A stretch of 20,271 nucleotides of DNA, from IMG/VR virus record IMGVR_UViG_3300025789_000192, positions 1-20,271 of that record. One strand, given 5' to 3'. This document shows, in pieces, positions 18,469-20,271 of this stretch; position 1 is the first letter of the stretch; each line of letters starts with the position of its first letter. This stretch comes from a virus. A program made the position numbers and the translations under genes. The notes beneath the pieces are model-generated. The model was not told where the DNA came from and ran no database searches. It saw only the letters and a program-made list of their open reading frames with translations.

Positions 18469-19303
18469 ATCTTAAACACAGATAATCAACATCACAAATA
18501 TAGATAACGCTATCCGGTGGCCGTATCTCTATTGTAGATAATTCCTGGCGCATTATCACGATCTATTCTACGTCACTAGCGCGAGCTATGCCGCGTTGAT
18601 CGTGTCTCGCGTGTCTGCCATGCGTGAAGATCCGGTGATGTAGTTGTGTAGTTGTGGTGTTAGCCATTCCCTCGTCCACCCTACTCTCGCACCATCACTC
18701 ACTGAGCCAACTCGCGTGTCTGACTGGTAGTGTGCCGAGACGGGGGTCGTTCGCCCGATTGGTTATCCTCTCTACGGAGAACTGTCATTATCGCCATATT
18801 TACCAGGGGTTTTACACAGATCGCATACATTTTTAATTTAAAAACCCTCACGTCACGAACCGCCAGGTTCGGGACAAAGGCGTCTGTCAAACCAGCTTTA
18901 ATTTGTACTAGCAAAACCACTGTCACCGGACTTCATAGACTGGAGTCATCGCACGGGTCTGTAGTCCTTGCTAACCGTCTGTCCTCATCGCATTTTCTTA
19001 GCAAGGGTTAAAAGCGTTTAAAAACAACTCGCCCGACTTTCCCTCACCTTTTTGTAATTCTTGACAGGCTGCTACCACCGCACGGCGCAAGGAGAGGCTG
19101 TGAACCAAGTCGGTAGTTCTTGCCGTTTCATCTGTGTTCAGACGTGCGCCAACCTAATACCGCTCTAACCGGCTAACTACGGCGAGTATCTGTTTCCAGG
19201 CTCACACTCCGCGGCGACTTCCACGCACGACCGCTACCAATGGCGATACACCCATGATACACCATCCGCGGCGCGGCGCAAGTCCTTCCGGCGTAACTTT
19301 TTG
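18469..19303. other. Gene-poor divergent control region with inverted repeats
   Basis: I see no convincing gene here; short frames on both strands are poorly started and have unlike composition. Visible structure includes: TGTCTCGCG (18603-18611), the same nine bases as the cluster 2 hairpin loop but without a stem; TTTTTAA-T-TTAAAAA (18830-18844), an AT-rich inverted repeat flanked by GGGTTTT and AAAAACCC; a 6-bp hairpin CGAACC/GGTTCG with loop GCCA (18856-18871); and a 9-bp inverted repeat CCTTGCTAA/TTAGCAAGG (18966-19006). GATACAC occurs at 19245-19251 and 19256-19262. A replication origin or switch region is possible but not shown. Confidence 0.45.
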
Positions 19304-19322
19304 GTATCACCGCTGATACACT
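19304..19322 (+). promoter_or_regulatory. Extended -10 promoter inside an inverted repeat
   Basis: GTATCA (19304-19309) and TGATAC (19314-19319) form an inverted repeat around CCGC. The right arm belongs to an extended -10 TGATACACT (19314-19322). Transcription would start at about 19329, essentially on the GTG of the next gene, suggesting a leaderless mRNA. GATACAC copies upstream at 19245 and 19256 may be further binding sites. Confidence 0.5.
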
Positions 19323-19327
19323 TGTAC

Positions 19328-19459
19328 GTGCCCTTAAAACGCGGAAGCTCTGCCAAAACAGTCTCGGCCAACATTAAGACCGAGATGAAGGCGGGGAAGC
19401 CCCAGAAGCAGGCGGTTGCCATTGCTCTGTCCAAGGCCGGAAAAGCGAGGAAGAAATAA
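19328..19459 (+). CDS. Small basic DUF6496-like protein (43 residues)
   Basis: GTG 19328 gives [20 protein letters not shown] with the initiator read as Met, then [20 protein letters not shown] and RKK. This matches a very common small phage protein type ([34 protein letters not shown]), which fixes the start and frame. It is strongly basic and probably binds nucleic acid or capsid components; its role is unknown. There is no ribosome binding site, in keeping with the promoter overlapping the start. The stop is shared with the next ATG (TAATG). Confidence 0.85.
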   Translation: MPLKRGSSAKTVSANIKTEMKAGKPQKQAVAIALSKAGKARKK

Positions 19460-19575
19460 TGTGCATCACCTGTGGCTGTGACAAGATGTGTAACTGCGCT
19501 GGGTGCGCTGTTCTTGCCGCGAAGTTCTCCAGCGAGCCGATCAGCGACAACCCGCCAAAGACCGACGAGTACTAG
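19459..19575 (+). CDS. Cys-rich micro-protein (38 residues)
   Basis: ATG 19459 overlaps the previous TAA. The product begins [20 protein letters not shown], with cysteines at 2, 5, 7, 11, 13 and 16, and ends in a flexible acidic tail. Six cysteines in sixteen residues suggest metal binding, as in metallothionein-like or zinc-cluster peptides. It follows the basic protein at 19328 in one unit. The precise function is unknown. Confidence 0.65.
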   Translation: MCITCGCDKMCNCAGCAVLAAKFSSEPISDNPPKTDEY

Positions 19576-19617
19576 TCCGAATTGTATGCGGTCGGCGGTG
19601 CGCTGACCCCCTTTCTC

Positions 19618-19626
19618 TGCTATACT
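19618..19626 (+). promoter_or_regulatory. Extended -10 promoter of candidate small RNA 1
   Basis: TGCTATACT (19618-19626) is an extended -10 element nearly identical to the ssb promoter. No good -35 box is seen. Transcription would start near 19633, at the base of the first hairpin below. Confidence 0.55.
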
Positions 19627-19630
19627 CGGA

Positions 19631-19733
19631 TTACCGGAAAATCCAGTTCGAACTGCGGTAAGCGATAGGGACCCCTTGGTTTAGGCCAGGGGGTCCCTGT
19701 GCGTATGCACCTCGGTGCTTCAGAAATTTTTTA
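19631..19733 (+). ncRNA. Candidate structured small RNA 1
   Basis: No reading frame of note is present. TTACCG (19631-19636) pairs with CGGTAA (19656-19661), enclosing an internal loop and CAGT-TCGA-ACTG (19644-19655). A 12-bp stem GGGACCCCTTGG/CCAGGGGGTCCC (19668-19697, one wobble) follows. GTGC (19699), GCAC (19707) and GTGC (19715) give two mutually exclusive 4-bp hairpins before TTTTTT (19727-19732). A promoter, a compact structure and an end signal within about 100 bases suggest a small RNA. The role is unknown. Confidence 0.5.
19707..19732 (+). terminator. Possible intrinsic terminator of small RNA 1
   Basis: GCAC-CTCG-GTGC (19707-19718) is followed after 8 bases by TTTTTT. The stem is short and the gap is longer than usual, so this is only a weak terminator; the strong hairpin at 19668-19697 lacks its own T-run. 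Confidence 0.35.
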
Positions 19734-19748
19734 GGTCCCCCGCAAGTG

Positions 19749-19757
19749 TGGTAGTAT
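19749..19757 (+). promoter_or_regulatory. Extended -10 promoter of candidate small RNA 2
   Basis: TGGTAGTAT (19749-19757) is an extended -10 with expected start near 19764. It lies 17 bases after the T-run that would end small RNA 1. Confidence 0.5.
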
Positions 19758-19763
19758 GAGTAT

Positions 19764-19893
19764 GTCCAGTTGTATTTGATGTTGTCGCGTCAATACAGCC
19801 AATTCCAGTTGGTATGGACCGATACAACAAAGTTCCTGTCGGTACTTGAGAAACATAAAGACCCTCGCCGCAAGGTGGGGGTCTTTATGTATT
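19764..19893 (+). ncRNA. Candidate structured small RNA 2
   Basis: GTCCA (19764-19768) pairs with TGGAC (19815-19819), closing a junction that holds a 10-bp stem with one bulged T (GTTGTATTTGA at 19769-19779 with TCAATACAGC at 19790-19799) and a small hairpin CCAA/TTGG (19799-19812). A further CCGA/TCGG pairing (about 19819-19842) competes for two bases. The unit ends in a strong terminator (19853-19890). Nothing codes for protein. The predicted start coincides with the first base of the closing stem. Confidence 0.55.
19853..19890 (+). terminator. Strong bidirectional intrinsic terminator
   Basis: ACATAAAGACCCTCGCC and GGTGGGGGTCTTTATGT pair over 17 bp (two wobbles) around a GCAA tetraloop. 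The A-rich left flank and T-rich right side allow termination from either strand. It separates the small RNA unit from the methyltransferase gene. Confidence 0.85.
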
Positions 19894-19904
19894 AGGCGGA
19901 ATTG

Positions 19905-19913
19905 TGTTAGAGT
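19905..19913 (+). promoter_or_regulatory. Extended -10 promoter for a leaderless methyltransferase mRNA
   Basis: TGTTAGAGT (19905-19913) resembles an extended -10. The base 7 positions after it, 19920, is the A of the methyltransferase ATG. There is no ribosome binding site in the 30 bases after the terminator, so leaderless translation is likely. Confidence 0.45.
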
Positions 19914-19919
19914 TGTAGC

Positions 19920-20271
19920 ATGCTACTAAAAGGGAATTGCCTCGAAACGCTCAAGACGCTGGCCGACAACAGCGTGGACTCAATCGTCACCGACCCACCC
20001 TACGAACTGGGCTTTATGGGCAAGTCGTGGGACGCCTCGGGCATTGCCTACAACCAAGACCTGTGGGCCGAGTGTCTCCGTGTGCTGAAGCCAGGCGGCC
20101 ACCTGCTGGCGTTCTCCGGCTCTCGCACCTACCACCGCATGACCGTCGCCATCGAGGACGCAGGCTTCGAGATCCGTGACCAGATTATGTGGCTCTACGG
20201 CTCGGGGTTCCCGAAGTCGCTGGACGTGAGCAAGGCGATAGACAAGGCGGCTGGAGCAGAGCGTGAAGTGA
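19920..20271 (+). CDS. DNA methyltransferase, N4/N6 amino type (3' end outside window)
   Basis: The visible 117 residues begin MLLKGNCLETLKTLADNSVD and carry TDPPYEL (DPPY at 25-28), the motif IV of N6-adenine and N4-cytosine methyltransferases, then LKPGGHLLAFSGSRTYHRM (about 56-74) and IRDQIMWLYGSGFPKS (about 85-100). This order, DPPY near the N-terminus before the cofactor motif, is that of the beta-type amino methyltransferases. The enzyme would modify phage DNA, typically protecting it from host restriction; the target site cannot be told. The frame is open to the right edge, so the gene is partial. It starts 30 bases after a strong terminator with its own promoter. Confidence 0.85.
   Translation, partial: MLLKGNCLETLKTLADNSVDSIVTDPPYELGFMGKSWDASGIAYNQDLWAECLRVLKPGGHLLAFSGSRTYHRMTVAIEDAGFEIRDQIMWLYGSGFPKSLDVSKAIDKAAGAEREV

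Noticed and set aside
18654-19011. Short frames on both strands in the divergent gap
   Set aside because: Overlapping frames on both strands have no ribosome site, no coupling and no recognisable motif; the DNA looks non-coding.
19061-19089. TTGACA as a promoter -35 box
   Set aside because: No -10-like hexamer is found 16-18 bases downstream (the sequence there is GC-rich).
19937-20179. Pro/Arg-rich + strand frame inside the methyltransferase region
   Set aside because: It is an out-of-frame shadow of the methyltransferase, whose DPPY motif fixes the true frame.

Overview
The window looks like part of a tailed double-stranded DNA bacteriophage genome (Caudoviricetes), probably infecting an actinobacterium. 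The host hint comes from two WhiB-like Fe-S regulator genes (7409-7690 and 13243-13617), from candidate leaderless genes, and from a small clamp-like protein next to a GMSWGD-type protein that I recall from actinophages. GC content is moderate. There is no ribosomal RNA, CRISPR array, transposon or integrase.

Layout. Positions 1-4898 hold the end of the virion structural module on the + strand: a partial gene, a Gly/Ser/Thr repeat protein, an Ig-like virion protein and a 904-residue beta-rich protein. Positions 4908-6481 form a lysis cassette: NlpC/P60-type endolysin, two small membrane/coiled-coil proteins, and a second, permuted NlpC/P60-like enzyme. Positions 6529-13617 are a tightly packed + strand metabolism and recombination region: metallophosphoesterase, WhiB, Cas4/RecB-like nuclease, ERF annealing protein, Dcm-like methyltransferase, a nucleotide-modification-associated protein, an N-terminal stub of a YqaJ/lambda-exonuclease family protein, a putative replication initiator, a Holliday-junction-resolvase-like PD-(D/E)XK protein, SSB and a second WhiB. 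Many genes here are tiny (16-85 residues), often with zinc-knuckle or single-membrane-span character, and are chained by 1-17 base overlaps.

Positions 18390-13798 run on the - strand as four compact gene clusters of mostly unknown proteins plus a beta-clamp-like protein. Three of the boundaries between clusters carry the same non-coding arrangement: a 48-49 nt tRNA-like element (7-bp acceptor-like stem, a small 4-bp hairpin instead of D and anticodon arms, a T-arm-like hairpin), a conserved GCGAT 3' flank, then a GAGACA motif, usually in a hairpin loop with a changing stem, and a ribosome binding site. The GAGACA hairpin also follows a good promoter at the head of the first cluster. This arrangement is the strongest candidate here for an undescribed system; I infer that it punctuates or processes the leftward transcript.

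Positions 18391-19327 are a gene-poor region of about 0.9 kb between divergent transcription units, with inverted repeats and an AT-rich patch (possible control region or origin). After it come two tiny + strand genes, two consecutive promoter-structure-terminator units that look like small RNAs (about 19631-19893), and the start of a possibly leaderless DNA methyltransferase gene that runs off the right edge.
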